Source of the DNA: Gordoniibacillus kamchatkensis
GTDB lineage: Bacteria > Bacillota > Bacilli > Paenibacillales > NBRC-103111
Assembly (NCBI RefSeq): GCF_000829455.1
Contig: NZ_JXAK01000007.1
Location: 62,001 to 126,000 of the forward strand
DNA: 64,000 nt
Reading direction: 5' to 3'
In this document: positions 1 through 9,981 of the stretch, one piece after another
Position numbering within the stretch: the first letter of the stretch is position 1
Layout of the letters: every line of letters begins with the position of its first letter
The notes under the pieces: model-generated
Seen by the model: the letters and a program-made list of their open reading frames with translations, nothing else
What the model was told of the DNA's origin: nothing
Database searches by the model: none
Position numbers and translations under genes: made by a program

Positions 1-592
1 CATCGATGCCCGTCGCCGCCGTCACGTTCGGCGGGCAAGACAGCGTCAGCAGCGGATCGACAATTGCCGCGCGGGGCAGCAGCTGCGGATGCGAAATCAT
101 CATTTTCACATCGGTTGACCTGTGGATGATTACCGTAACCTTCGTAACCTCCGAGCCCGTTCCGGCGGTCGTCGGCACAGCGACAAGGGGAAGAGGATCG
201 TGTGCGAACAACCGCCCGCCTCCGCTTCCGGCGAAATCGGCTATGCTGCCTTCGTTCGTCATGAGAGCTGCGACCGCTTTGGCTGTATCGATGCAACTTC
301 CCCCGCCGACTGCCACGATGACGTCGCAGTTCTCGCTTCGGCACCTTTCCAGCGCTTCCTGCACATGCCTGTCCGTCGGTTCGGCATCGACGCCCGTATA
401 GGCGGCACTTGCGAGCTGCTGTTCATGCAGGTATGCCTCGCATTGCGCCACGACATTGAGCTTAGCCATTACCGGATCGCTGACGATCAGCGCTTTTCGT
501 CCCAGCATGGCGGCTTGTTTGCCGACCTCGGCAAACGCCCCCTTCCCGTATAAAACCGTTGGCGGCATCAGCAATTGGAAAATCCCGTCCAC
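1..592 (-). CDS. Iron-containing alcohol dehydrogenase (partial, 3' end outside window)
   Basis: Group III Fe-dependent alcohol dehydrogenase, expected to oxidise or reduce an alcohol/aldehyde with NAD(P). The visible N-terminal 197 residues start MDGIFQLLMPPTVLYGKGA. They carry the nucleotide-binding GGGSCIDTAK, the family signature TTAGTGSEVT, and VDPLLTLSCPPNVTAATGMD, which holds the first metal-ligand Asp (AAIVDP); the His ligands lie beyond the window. The GTG start at 592 is chosen because AAGGAGG lies 8 nt upstream, overlapping the stop codon of the SDR gene. It is the last visible gene of the catabolic operon and the second Fe-ADH in it, distinct from the one at 6216-7412. The substrate is not predictable. 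Confidence 0.9.
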   Translation of the reverse strand, partial: MDGIFQLLMPPTVLYGKGAFAEVGKQAAMLGRKALIVSDPVMAKLNVVAQCEAYLHEQQLASAAYTGVDAEPTDRHVQEALERCRSENCDVIVAVGGGSCIDTAKAVAALMTNEGSIADFAGSGGGRLFAHDPLPLVAVPTTAGTGSEVTKVTVIIHRSTDVKMMISHPQLLPRAAIVDPLLTLSCPPNVTAATGID

Positions 593-606
593 GAGGGCCC
601 CTCCTT

Positions 607-1449
607 CTAGTCGTGTTTCATATGAAGCCCAGGTTTAAACGTATTCGCCAATCCGTTGTCAATGCTCAGGTCCAGCGCGCTGATGCCTTGCGCGAGCGGG
701 CTGGACAGAAACAAAACGGCGAATGCGATTTCGTCGGGATGGATGAACCTCCGTTGCGGTACATGACGCAGCACCTCATCCTTCGCCTGCTCCCTCTCCA
801 ATCCGTGAATTTCGCCGATCCGGTCGAACAGGGCAGACAGCATCGGCGTATCGACCCAGCCGGGGCACAGCGCATTGACGGTAACCCCGAAAGGCGCCAG
901 CTCTGCGGCCATCACCTTCGTCATATTGGATACGGCGGCTTTGGAGGACGAATACGGAGCATAAGTTTCCAATCCGATCAAGGCGGTCATCGACGCGATA
1001 TTAATGATTCTGCCGCAGCCGCTCCGCTTCAAATACGGCACGAGCGTTTGATTGACGAACAGTGTGCCTTTCACATTAATGCTGTAAATCCGATCCCAGG
1101 CAGCCATGTCGATCTCGCCGACCTTGTCCTTATACATGACGCCGGCGCAGTTCACGACGATGTCGACCCCTCCGAAGCGTTGAGCGGTCGCCAGGCCGGC
1201 CTGTTCCACCTCATCGACAGAGGCAACGTCTACCGCCATGACGGCCGTCCGATCGCCGTACTGCCGCTCCAGGCTTTGCAATTCCGGGGTCAGCCGGATA
1301 TCCCAGCAAGCTACGTTCGCACCCGACTGCAACAACGCTTTGGCGACGGCATAGCCGATTCCGCTGCCTGCCCCTGTAACGACTGCGCTGCGTCCTTGGA
1401 CACGGATTGCTAACTCCGATGTGCTTCGACTATCGATAGCCAGACTCAT
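607..1449 (-). CDS. SDR-family NAD(P)-dependent oxidoreductase
   Basis: Classical short-chain dehydrogenase/reductase of 280 aa, probably oxidising a secondary hydroxyl on a sugar or polyol intermediate. Visible motifs: TGAGSGIG cofactor loop (residues 25-32), NCAG (100-103), and catalytic N125, S153, Y166, K170 (YSSSK). The N-terminal leader of about 18 residues before the Rossmann fold is a little longer than usual. The start is supported by an AAAGGGG ribosome site. The gene lies 49 bp downstream of the frame-disrupted permease and 14 bp before the partial Fe-ADH, so it is probably co-transcribed with the transporter. Confidence 0.92.
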   Translation of the reverse strand: MSLAIDSRSTSELAIRVQGRSAVVTGAGSGIGYAVAKALLQSGANVACWDIRLTPELQSLERQYGDRTAVMAVDVASVDEVEQAGLATAQRFGGVDIVVNCAGVMYKDKVGEIDMAAWDRIYSINVKGTLFVNQTLVPYLKRSGCGRIINIASMTALIGLETYAPYSSSKAAVSNMTKVMAAELAPFGVTVNALCPGWVDTPMLSALFDRIGEIHGLEREQAKDEVLRHVPQRRFIHPDEIAFAVLFLSSPLAQGISALDLSIDNGLANTFKPGLHMKHD

Positions 1450-1497
1450 GAAGACTGTCCCCTTTCATGAATGAACGAGCTATACAGTTTTTCGCGG

Positions 1498-2329
1498 TTA
1501 CCCTTTTACGGCACCTGCGGTTAAGCCTCTAATAAAGTAACGAGTAACGAACGAGAATAAGACTACCATCGGAATGGCGATTAGCGCCGCTCCTGCCAGC
1601 ATGTCCCCGCGCTGCAGCGAGGTAGAATCCTTGATGCCGGCAAGTCCGACCGGGATCGTTTTTGTTCGCGTCCGATGAAACGATCATCAGTCCAAACGTG
1701 TAATCCGTAAACGATACGATGAACGAGAATACCGCCACGCTGATCACGCCGGGCAGCATCAACGGAAATATAATTCTTGCCACGCTTGTGAACCGGCTCG
1801 CCCCGTCCACCCACGAGCTTTCTTCCAGCTCGAACGGGATGGTCTTGAAGAAGCTGACCAGCATCCATACCCCGAAGGGCAGCGTGATGGAGATATGGGA
1901 AATGATGAGCGCAACCAGCGTATCGTCGATGCCAAGCCTAATAAACAGGCCCAAAAGCGGAATCGCGAGCAGCATCGGCGGCAGCATATAGCCGATCAAC
2001 ATCGCGTTTAGCATCATGCTTCGCCCTATAAACCGGTATCGCGTCAGGACATACGCCGTCAGCGTTCCGATGACGATGGTGATGGCCGTCGCAGCGATGC
2101 CGACAATGAAGCTGTTTTTGTAGTAAACGGGGAAATTCGTCTCTCCCAAAATGTTGTGGAAAAACGTCAGGTCAAACCCGGTCGGAAGCAAATTGGTACT
2201 GTGGGCGAAAAAGCCGTTCTCCCCGCGAAGCGGCGATATGGTAAGCCAGTAAATGGGAAACAGCGAATAAATCAAAACGAGAAAAGCCAGGATATACAAG
2301 ACGATGCGGTGGCTACGTTTTTCGTTCAT
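1498..2329 (-). CDS. Carbohydrate ABC transporter permease (MalG-type), with one-base frameshift
   Basis: Inner-membrane component of a CUT1 sugar importer. It begins MNEKRSHRIVLYILAF, overlaps the upstream permease stop by 4 bp (ATGA), and has about six membrane segments with the EAA-type loop around ELEESSWVDGASRF. The uninterrupted frame ends at 1529 with an unrelated tail. Shifting frame at the run of five T on the plus strand (1659-1663; AAAAA in the gene) restores a normal ending, KTIPVGLAGIKDST then FIRGLTAGAVKG, with stop at 1498-1500. The span is 3n+1 bases, consistent with one inserted A. The corrected protein is 276 aa, normal for the family. This is either a sequencing error or a recent knock-out. 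Confidence 0.85.
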
Positions 2330-3273
2330 TCCAGCGCCACTCCTTTTTCAGCATTCCGGCTTTTTCTTCTCAGGTATTTGCGCTTAGCCTGATTTTCCCG
2401 AAAAATCCGAAGGTACACGAGCATTGCCAGAAACATGATAAAGAAGGAAATGACGGCGATCGTGGAGCCGTAACCGACTTTGAACTGCTTGAACGTATTC
2501 AAATAGATCAGAATCGGCAGCGTTTCCGTCTTCTCCAGCGGTCCCCCTCCGGTGAGCAGCCAGTTCAGATCGAACTTGTTAAACATCCACAATCCCCGCA
2601 GCAGCACAATGGTAATGATGATGTCTTTCAGCATCGGGACGGTGATTCTCCAGAACTGGGTCCATTTGCGGGCACCGTCCAGCATCGCGCTCTCGTATAC
2701 TTCATGGGATATCGTCTGCAAACCGGACAGGAACACCAGCGTGACGAAAGGCGTCCACGTCCAGGTCGACAGCATGACGCTCGTCCACATGGCCATGTTC
2801 GTCGACAGAAACTTGATTTTGCCAAGCCCTAGAGAGGCAATCAAATGGTTGATGATGCCGGTATCGGTATCCAGCATCCATTCCCAGCCGATCGTCACGA
2901 CAATGACCGGTATGATGTAAGGGACGACGCTGATGCCCCTCAGCACGTTGTTTCCGGCAAATTTCTGATTAAGCACAAGCGCGATAGCGATGCCGACCGC
3001 CATCTGCAAAGCAACGGTCGCGCCGGAATAGACGATCGTTTTCATCAGGTCGCGCCAAAACCGGGGATCCAGGAACACGTCCACGTAGTTTTGCATGCCG
3101 ACATAAACGGCATCGCCGGCAAAGCTGTTCGCTTGATAGAAGCTGTAATCGATAGCCAGAAACGTCGGGAAAATAATAACGAAAGCGAATATGATCAGCC
3201 CTGGCAGTAAAAATGAAGCGATTAAAGGAATATCTCGCTTGGTGACTCTATGTTCGATGGCAATCGCCCCCAT
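2326..3273 (-). CDS. Carbohydrate ABC transporter permease (MalF-type)
   Basis: First permease of the CUT1 importer, 315 aa, six predicted membrane segments. The EAA loop region ESAMLDGARKWTQFWRITVP is present and contacts the ATPase. No ATPase gene is in the operon; such importers in Firmicutes usually share an MsmX-type ATPase encoded elsewhere. The open frame extends upstream to a TTG at 3342, but that part overlaps a strong stem-loop (3304-3330). The ATG at 3273 (MGAIAIEHRVTKRD) gives the usual N-terminus and is preferred, although its ribosome site is weak. Confidence 0.9.
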   Translation of the reverse strand: MGAIAIEHRVTKRDIPLIASFLLPGLIIFAFVIIFPTFLAIDYSFYQANSFAGDAVYVGMQNYVDVFLDPRFWRDLMKTIVYSGATVALQMAVGIAIALVLNQKFAGNNVLRGISVVPYIIPVIVVTIGWEWMLDTDTGIINHLIASLGLGKIKFLSTNMAMWTSVMLSTWTWTPFVTLVFLSGLQTISHEVYESAMLDGARKWTQFWRITVPMLKDIIITIVLLRGLWMFNKFDLNWLLTGGGPLEKTETLPILIYLNTFKQFKVGYGSTIAVISFFIMFLAMLVYLRIFRENQAKRKYLRRKSRNAEKGVALE

Positions 3274-3303
3274 GGTAAGCGCTTCGTTTCGGCTCGGATA
3301 TAG

Positions 3304-3330
3304 CAACCCGGCATAGAAGCGCCGGGTTGC
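3304..3330 (-). promoter_or_regulatory. Intercistronic stem-loop after binding-protein gene
   Basis: Perfect 10-bp inverted repeat GCAACCCGGC / GCCGGGTTGC with an 8-nt loop, 17 nt after the stop of the solute-binding protein gene and before the permeases. There is no T-tract, so it is more likely an mRNA-stabilising or partial-termination hairpin, giving more binding protein than permease, than a full terminator. Confidence 0.7.
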
Positions 3331-3347
3331 CGTTGGAATCAAAGCTT

Positions 3348-4706
3348 TTATTGTTTTTTCAGCATGCTGCGAATTTCGTTTGCGGTGTCGTCTACGACTT
3401 TTCCGGGATCTTCATTGTTGACCGTGATGCGCTGGAACATTTTTGGGAATACGAGCGACTGGAACACCGTAGCCGGCCTTTCGTCAGCCGCAGGCCCGTC
3501 CGAATCGATGGAATTCAGCTTGGCGTTTTTCAGCAGGTCATACTGGGGCTTCACGCCGGAATCCCAATATTTTTTAATGTTGGGCAAGCTTCTCCACGTT
3601 TCGTTCTCATAAATCGATTTTTGCGCCGGGAAATAGTGAACCGGGAACGTCCCAAGGAAGCTCAGCAGTTTCTCCTTGTAGAACCACTCCACGAATTTTT
3701 TCGTTTCGTCGGAATGATCGGTTTTCAGAATGCCGATGCCGTCATAGCCGAGCGTCGCCGCTACCCCTTTGCCGTCCTTGGTCGGAATGCCGAACACTTC
3801 GAACTTGTCGGACAAGTTTTTGTTTTTCGCTTCGATCAGATCGACGAGACGGCCGGAATAGAACGTCATCCCCACCTGATCCCCGATGAACGCTTCCGTC
3901 AAATCGGCATAAGACGCGTTCACCGCCTTCTCCGGCATGTAAGGGTACAGCTGCTTCAGCGTATTCAAAGCTTCCACGGCTTTCGGCTTCATTTGCGGCG
4001 AATCTAAAACGACGTTCCACTTGTCGTCGAAAATGTGCACGTCGTTGCTCCAGAGCAAAGAAGTCGTAACCCAGTTCGTTGAATCGTCGTTCTTCAGCGG
4101 CATGATCAGGCCAAATTTATTTTTGCTTTTATCCGTAAACGCTTTGGCAACCTGGATAAGCTCGTCCCACGTTTTGGGTACGGAAAGCCCTTTTTCCTGC
4201 AGCCAATCTTTGCGGATATAGCCGTAAGCCAGGTTGTAGTCGTACGGAATCCAATATGTCTTGCCTTCGATCGGGAACAAGATTTGCCCGTCGTAGAAGT
4301 CTTTTTTGCCGCCCAGGCTGTTGATGATATCGTCGACCGGCTCGAGGCGCCCAAGCTTCTGAAGCATGATAATATGGCCGATATAACCGGTCAGAAAGGC
4401 GTTGTACTGCGCCGAGGTGAAATAGGTAGCGTTGATTTTCGTATACATGTCGTTCAGCGGAACAGCCTCCGCAATCACTTTGACGCCGGTCTTTTTTTCA
4501 TACTCGGCCCCTGCATCTGTGAGCGCTTTCATCGCTTCCGCACCCGTTTCCGCCGAAGCGATCCGAATCGTAATGCCGCTTTTGGGGGACGCATCCCCGC
4601 CAGTTCCTCCCGCAGCCTGGGTTGTCTTTTTGCCGCTGCTCATACACCCCGCGAGCATAGAGGAAAGCAGACCCACACTTAGAATAATGGATACGGTCTT
4701 CTTCAT
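3348..4706 (-). CDS. Extracellular sugar-binding lipoprotein of ABC importer
   Basis: Solute-binding protein (family 1, MalE-like) of 452 aa. A lipoprotein signal peptide begins MKKTVSIILSVGLL and ends in the lipobox SMLAGC. The mature part has the typical ITIRIASAE start and a WDELIQVAKAFTD region. The start is set at 4706, eight codons inside the longest frame, because GAGGATGAG precedes it and the signal peptide begins there. It lies 62 bp after the aldehyde dehydrogenase gene and is followed by a stem-loop, then two permeases. The ligand is unknown; the surrounding dehydrogenases and FGGY kinase suggest a sugar or polyol. Confidence 0.92.
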   Translation of the reverse strand: MKKTVSIILSVGLLSSMLAGCMSSGKKTTQAAGGTGGDASPKSGITIRIASAETGAEAMKALTDAGAEYEKKTGVKVIAEAVPLNDMYTKINATYFTSAQYNAFLTGYIGHIIMLQKLGRLEPVDDIINSLGGKKDFYDGQILFPIEGKTYWIPYDYNLAYGYIRKDWLQEKGLSVPKTWDELIQVAKAFTDKSKNKFGLIMPLKNDDSTNWVTTSLLWSNDVHIFDDKWNVVLDSPQMKPKAVEALNTLKQLYPYMPEKAVNASYADLTEAFIGDQVGMTFYSGRLVDLIEAKNKNLSDKFEVFGIPTKDGKGVAATLGYDGIGILKTDHSDETKKFVEWFYKEKLLSFLGTFPVHYFPAQKSIYENETWRSLPNIKKYWDSGVKPQYDLLKNAKLNSIDSDGPAADERPATVFQSLVFPKMFQRITVNNEDPGKVVDDTANEIRSMLKKQ

Positions 4707-4768
4707 GTTCTCATCCTCTTCCTGTCCCAATTTTCATTTTCCGGATGCATTGTTTGAAGGACGTGACT

Positions 4769-6192
4769 TTAGGCTTGATTCAGGACAACGAGCTTCAATT
4801 CGGTCATTTCCTCGATGGCGTATCTCACCCCCTCCCGCCCCATGCCGCTTTCTTTCACGCCGCCATAAGGCATATGATCGACCCGAAAGGTCGGAATATC
4901 GTTAACGATCACTCCGCCTACCTCAAGTTCCCGAATAGCCTTGAAAGCGGTGGAAAGATCGGACGTATAAATGCCTGCCTGAAGCCCGTACCGGGAATCG
5001 TTTACGGCCGCAATCGCTTCTTCAATGGAGCGGATCTTATTGACGATCACAACCGGCGCAAACACTTCCTGGCACGATACGCGTAAAGAAGGTGCGGCGT
5101 TCAACAGCACAGTGGGCTGCAGGACAGTGCCTTCCATCATACCGCCGCAAGCCAGCTCGGTACCGGCTTGAACGGCTTCCCGAATCCACTGCTGAGCGCG
5201 AGCCGATTCTTTGGGCGAAATCATCGCGGAAACGTCCGTCTCCGGATCGAGAGGGTCTCCCAGCCGGAGCCGATTCGTACTTGCCAGGAGCGCCCGGACA
5301 AGGTCATCGAATACCTCTTCATGGGCATAAATGCGTTGAATGGAGATGCACAGCTGCCCTTGGTAGGAAAATGCCCCGTGCACGCATCGCGCAGCGATAT
5401 GTTCCGCGTCGACCCCTCGATCGACGATCAGGGCCGCGTTGGAGCCGAGCTCCAGCGTTACATGCTTGAGTCCGGCCTGATTGCGAATCGCGGTTCCGAC
5501 CTCCGGACTGCCGGTGAACGTAATTTTGCGAATTCTCGCATCCTTGACCAATTTGTCTCCCACCGTACGCCCTTGTCCGGTTACAATATTCAGCGCGCCG
5601 GCCGGCAGGCCCGCTTCCTCAAACAGTTCGCCGATGAACAGAGCCGAGAGCGGCGTTTGGGAAGCTGGTTTCAGCACAACCGTATTCCCCGAGCGATCGC
5701 CGGACCGAGCTTGTGGGCTACGAGATTAAACGGAAAATTGAACGGCGTAATGGCCCCTACCGCGCCTAGCGGCTCCCGCATCGTGTACGCGATTTTTCCT
5801 TCCCCGCCCGGAACCGCGTCCATCGGGATCGTTTCCCCGCCGATGCGTTTGGCTTCTTCCCCGGAAATTCGATACGTCTCGATTGTGCGGGCGATTTCCA
5901 TGCGCGCTGCCTTCAGCGGTTTGGCGGCTTCCCGGGCCAGCAGCCGGGCGGCTTCCTCGCAACGTTCCTCCAGCGAGCGGGCTACTTTCTCCAAAATACC
6001 GGCTCTGGCATGTGCCGGCATGCTTTTCATCACAGACGCCGTGCGGTGCGCGGAAGCTATTGCGGCCTCAATATCTTCGTCCGTCGCAAGCGGAATTTCC
6101 GCCAGGGGCTCTCCGGAATAAGGGGCGGTCAGTCTCGTATAACGGCTTCCCGCAACCCGCTTTCCGCCGATCAACATCGTTTGCTTCATCAT
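4769..6192 (-). CDS. NAD-dependent aldehyde dehydrogenase, with one-base frameshift
   Basis: Aldehyde dehydrogenase superfamily, oxidising an aldehyde to an acid. The N-terminal part (5671-6192) holds the catalytic Asn region TPFNFPFN. The C-terminal part (4769-5677) holds Glu in LELGSNAALIV and Cys in QGQLCIS, plus the late GGVKESGMGREG. The two halves are in different frames. They join smoothly as GPAIARGNTVVLKPAS if one G is added to the G4 run at 5687-5690, giving 474 aa, a normal length. All catalytic residues are retained, so a base-calling error is more likely than decay. Neighbours are Fe-ADH upstream and the binding protein downstream. Confidence 0.88.
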
Positions 6193-6215
6193 GCTTTGTT
6201 CCCGCCCTCCTCCTC

Positions 6216-7412
6216 TTACGGCTCGCCGTCCAGCCCGATGCCCCGGAATGCCGCCTCATAAATGCAGCGTATATTGTCCCTGGCAAGCGGCATCGGGCTT
6301 CTGGAGAGCAGCCGGGTTTGTTTCACGGCGTCATCCGCAAGCGCGTCGAGCGCACTGTCGGGAATGCCGAAATCCGTTAATCGCGAAGGCAGCTGAAGCG
6401 TTTGCACAAGAGCATGCAGGCGCCTCGCGCAGGTTAATCCGGGATCGGGCTCGAACGCCGGATGCTGCCGCTTATCGAACTCGCCGCCGAGCGCATCGAC
6501 GATTGCGTCTAGCCGCTCCGGCGCCGCTCTCCGAATATGATGAATCACGTAGGGCAGCAGCACCGCGTTTGCTTCTCCGTGCGGCAAATGGAACTGTCCG
6601 CCCAGCGGATAGGCCAGCGCGTGAACGCCCCCTACCCCGGCCATGAAAAATGCGCTGCCGGCCAGAAGGCTGGCCTCGCTCATCCCGGAACGGGCGGCCA
6701 GATCGTTCCCGTCCCGCACGGCCCGAAGCAGCGAACGGCCGATCAAGCGGATCGCCTGCAGCGCCAGCCCGTCGGACATAGCGCTCGCCTGCACCGAAAG
6801 ATAAGCTTCGATCGCGTGCGTCAGCGCATCCATACCGGTTGCAGCAGTGACGCGCGGGGGCAAAGTCATCGTCAGCTCCGGATCGACAATGGCGATGTCC
6901 GCGAGCAAATAATCATGTGCCACGACATCCTTTGTGTTGTTCAGGGAAACGACCGATATGTTCGTAACCTCAGAGCCGGTGCCGGAAGTGGTCGGGATCA
7001 AAATTTTGGGCAGCCCTTTTCGCGCCGGTCTTCTTGTCCCGGTCAAGTTGAGGTAGTCTGCGACGCCGCCTTCATTCCCGGCGATGACGGCAGCCAGCTT
7101 CGCGAGGTCCAATGCGCTACCGCCGCCGACCCCTATGACCAGCTGGCACGAAGTGCTGCGCACATGGCCGACAAGTCGTTCCGCCAGCTCCAGCGAAGGC
7201 TCCGGCTCCAGATCCGTGAACAGCTCTACGGACACTCCGGTTTCAAGCAAAGGAGCGGCTAAGCGCTCCAGGACGCCCAGGCGGCGCAGCACCGGATCGG
7301 CGACGACCAGGACTGAGTCGGGGGCAAAATTCCCGACCTCGGAAGCCAGCTGGTTTACTGCGCCGGGTCCGAAACAGCAGACCGGTACGAACGCATGTCT
7401 CGAAACGGCCAT
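6216..7412 (-). CDS. Iron-containing alcohol dehydrogenase
   Basis: Complete group III Fe-ADH, 398 aa. Motifs: GGGSALDLAK, TTSGTGSEVT, VDPELTMTLPPRVTAATGMD, then the metal ligands ALTHAIEAY and, towards the C-terminus, HALAYPLGGQFHLPHGEANA. The usual family length is 380-400, so it is intact. It sits 3 bp after the FGGY kinase and 24 bp before the aldehyde dehydrogenase, suggesting alcohol to aldehyde to acid processing in one pathway, though the substrate cannot be told from sequence. Confidence 0.93.
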   Translation of the reverse strand: MAVSRHAFVPVCCFGPGAVNQLASEVGNFAPDSVLVVADPVLRRLGVLERLAAPLLETGVSVELFTDLEPEPSLELAERLVGHVRSTSCQLVIGVGGGSALDLAKLAAVIAGNEGGVADYLNLTGTRRPARKGLPKILIPTTSGTGSEVTNISVVSLNNTKDVVAHDYLLADIAIVDPELTMTLPPRVTAATGMDALTHAIEAYLSVQASAMSDGLALQAIRLIGRSLLRAVRDGNDLAARSGMSEASLLAGSAFFMAGVGGVHALAYPLGGQFHLPHGEANAVLLPYVIHHIRRAAPERLDAIVDALGGEFDKRQHPAFEPDPGLTCARRLHALVQTLQLPSRLTDFGIPDSALDALADDAVKQTRLLSRSPMPLARDNIRCIYEAAFRGIGLDGEP

Positions 7413-7415
7413 GAT

Positions 7416-8939
7416 CTACACCCGACTTTCCTGCAATTTCGTCAGCCGATGGGACAGCTGCTTCGTCTGCCGGTGCAGCTCCCGGTAAATGTCAAACATT
7501 TCATTGTACACGGTTACATGTTTAGGATTGGGAGAAACTGTTTTTACTATCGTTTGCGTGCTTCGCACCGCTTCCTTCAGATCCGGGAACCAGCCGATCG
7601 CCGTGGCCGCAATGAGGCAGCAGCCGAAAGACGCGTCGCTGACGCCGGGAATCTCCATCTCGGCATTGAGGATGTCCGCCATAATTTGTACCCAGACGTC
7701 GCCCTTGCTTCCGCCGCCAATGATTTTTAGCGACGATTTCGGTGTGCCGGCGAATTCCATCGAAGCGTCCCGGATCGAGTATCCGACGCCTTCGAGCAGC
7801 GCCCTGGCGAAGTGGCCCCGGTGATGCCTGGCTGTTATGCCAAAGAAGGAAGCACGCAAATACGGGTCCCAATGCGGCGACCGCTCCCCGTTCAAATAAG
7901 GCTGGAACAGCAGTCCTTCCGCTCCTGCGGGAATAGAGCGAATTTCTTCGTCGATGAAAGGGTAGATCGGCTTGCCTGCCGCCTTCTCCTCCAGTTCGCG
8001 GTAAAACCCTTCCTTGAACCAGCGGTAGGAGGAAGCGGCAAAATTGGTGGCGCTGTTCTGGTAATACAACCCTTTCACCACATGGTCATAAGCGATAATA
8101 TTGGTGTTCACGGGCAGTTCCTTGGAAATGACGGTGAAATTGCCGGCCGTCGCCAGCTTGACCACGCCGTCGCCGGCTTCCACAGTGCCGCAGCTGTATA
8201 CCTCCGCAGCTGTATCGGCCGTTCCCATGACGATCGCTGTTCCTGGCGCAAGCCCGATCCGTTCCGCCATTTCCGGCAGCAGCGTGCCGCATAAATCGGT
8301 CGGCTTGTATACAGCGGGGAGCATCGAACGTTCCAGCCCGATCATCGAACAGAGCTGCTCCGACCATTCCTGCTTGCGGATGTCATAGAACAAGGTGCCT
8401 TCCGCTTCGATGTAGTCTGTAGCCAGCTCGCCGCTGAAGCGGAAGCGGACGTAGTCTTTCATGAAGACGATTTTATCGATTTTCCCGTACAATTCGGGCT
8501 CATGCTTTCTCAGCCACATCATGTGGCACAACGTCCAGGTCGGCGTCGGCCTGTTGTTCGTTATCGCGAAAATGTTATGGCCGTACGTCTCCTCCAACCA
8601 GGCCGCCTCTTCCCCGCTCCGCTGGTCGTTCCACATAATGACCCGCCGCAGCACGTTGCGGTCGGCGTCCAGAAGCACCGCGACATGATGGGGGGCCGAA
8701 AAGCCGATAGCCCTCACTTGCAGGCGCTGTTCAGGTGTAAAGCCGGACAGCGCCCTGCGTATTCCTTCCACGGCAGCATCGATCCATTGCTCCGGCTCTT
8801 GTTCGACCCATCGGTTATGCGGGTAGTAAGAAGGATAAGAGACGTTCGCCTCCGCCGCTACGCGTCCGTTCGAATCGAGACAAGTCACCTTGCAGCCGCC
8901 TGAACCGTGGTCTACGCCAAGCACATATTGCCTGTTCAT
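7416..8939 (-). CDS. FGGY-family carbohydrate kinase (xylulokinase-like)
   Basis: ATP-dependent sugar/polyol kinase of 507 aa. The N-terminal actin-like domain begins YVLGVDHGSGGCKVTC, with the substrate-side VIMWNDQR. The C-terminal ATP domain includes MGTADTAAEVYSCG, LATAGNF and the adenosine-site IIGGGSKGDVW. The sequence is most like xylulokinase but specificity within FGGY is unreliable. Its start overlaps the Zn-dehydrogenase stop by 4 bp (ATGA), so it is translationally coupled. It probably phosphorylates the ketose made by the upstream dehydrogenase. Confidence 0.93.
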   Translation of the reverse strand: MNRQYVLGVDHGSGGCKVTCLDSNGRVAAEANVSYPSYYPHNRWVEQEPEQWIDAAVEGIRRALSGFTPEQRLQVRAIGFSAPHHVAVLLDADRNVLRRVIMWNDQRSGEEAAWLEETYGHNIFAITNNRPTPTWTLCHMMWLRKHEPELYGKIDKIVFMKDYVRFRFSGELATDYIEAEGTLFYDIRKQEWSEQLCSMIGLERSMLPAVYKPTDLCGTLLPEMAERIGLAPGTAIVMGTADTAAEVYSCGTVEAGDGVVKLATAGNFTVISKELPVNTNIIAYDHVVKGLYYQNSATNFAASSYRWFKEGFYRELEEKAAGKPIYPFIDEEIRSIPAGAEGLLFQPYLNGERSPHWDPYLRASFFGITARHHRGHFARALLEGVGYSIRDASMEFAGTPKSSLKIIGGGSKGDVWVQIMADILNAEMEIPGVSDASFGCCLIAATAIGWFPDLKEAVRSTQTIVKTVSPNPKHVTVYNEMFDIYRELHRQTKQLSHRLTKLQESRV

Positions 8940-9970
8940 GCTTCACCCTCGTTATCCATCCGAATGAGAATTTTGATGACCGGATCGCCCCGGTCAATCG
9001 CTTCAAAACCGTCCCGTATCGCATTTTCCAGCGGAACAATGCGGCTGATATAATCTGCGGGCACAAATTGCCCTGTTTCGAGCAAGCGGAGCGCATCCGT
9101 ATAGTCCTCCGAGCGGTACACCCGGGAACCGGCCAGCGCCAGCTCCTTCGCTACGATTTGATAAGCGTCGATGACCGGAGGCTTTCTCGGCAAGCCGGCT
9201 ACGACGATTCTGCCATGCGGACCGGCGGCCGAGATGCAGTCGGACAAACCGAAGTTCGTGCCGGTCGCTTCGAACGCTACGTGGGCGCCATGCCCGCCGG
9301 AAACCGCTTGCATCTTTTCGGCGATGTTCTCTTCCTGCGGATTCACCACCCGGAACCCGAGCTCTTTCGCCTTCTCAATCCGGAACGGATGAATTTCCGA
9401 AATCCAGACGTTTGCCCCTTGGAGTGCCGCTACCTTGGCCGCAATGAGTCCGATCGGACCTCCGCCGACGACAAGGGCGGTCTGCCCGGGCTTCACCCCG
9501 GACTGGCGCACCATATGTACCCCGACCGCCAGTGGCTCGACAAAAGCTGCGCCCTCCAGCGAAACGCCGGCAGGAATCCGGAACAGCTTATCGATCGGGG
9601 CCTTGACGTAGCCGGCCATGCCGCCGTCGGTGTCGATCCCGATCAACTGAAAGGAGCGCGTACAGACGTTGTAATGGCCGCTCGCGCACGCCGAGCACGT
9701 TCCGCAGGTGAGCAGCGGCTCGACGACGACCCGGTCGCCGATCCCAAAGGACGAGTTCGCATCGCCCAGCTGTACGATGGTGCCGGAAAATTCATGCCCG
9801 AGAATAACGGGCGGCTTCACGCGCGCCAGTCCGTCGTGCCAAATCAGCATATCCGTCCCGCAGATGCCGGTGTAAGCGACTCGAATGAGCGCTTCGCCTT
9901 TGCCGGCAACAGGCTGCTTAGCTTCTCCGATCGTCAATGTATGGTTTCCTTCGTAAAACAACGCCTTCAT
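8936..9970 (-). CDS. Zinc-dependent polyol/threonine-type dehydrogenase (MDR family)
   Basis: Medium-chain dehydrogenase of 344 aa, sorbitol/threonine dehydrogenase type. Catalytic zinc site: CGTD and GHEFSG. Structural zinc loop: CGTCSACASGHYNVC. NAD-binding VVGGGPIGLIAAKVA. It probably oxidises a polyol to a ketose that the coupled FGGY kinase then phosphorylates. It lies 11 bp after the FAD oxidase gene and overlaps the kinase start by 4 bp. Confidence 0.93.
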   Translation of the reverse strand: MKALFYEGNHTLTIGEAKQPVAGKGEALIRVAYTGICGTDMLIWHDGLARVKPPVILGHEFSGTIVQLGDANSSFGIGDRVVVEPLLTCGTCSACASGHYNVCTRSFQLIGIDTDGGMAGYVKAPIDKLFRIPAGVSLEGAAFVEPLAVGVHMVRQSGVKPGQTALVVGGGPIGLIAAKVAALQGANVWISEIHPFRIEKAKELGFRVVNPQEENIAEKMQAVSGGHGAHVAFEATGTNFGLSDCISAAGPHGRIVVAGLPRKPPVIDAYQIVAKELALAGSRVYRSEDYTDALRLLETGQFVPADYISRIVPLENAIRDGFEAIDRGDPVIKILIRMDNEGEA

Positions 9971-9981
9971 CCGTTCTCCTC

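Noticed and set aside
559-1413. Long plus-strand open frame over the SDR gene
   Set aside because: It is antisense to a well-supported SDR with all motifs and has Arg/His/Gln-rich composition typical of shadow frames in high-GC DNA.
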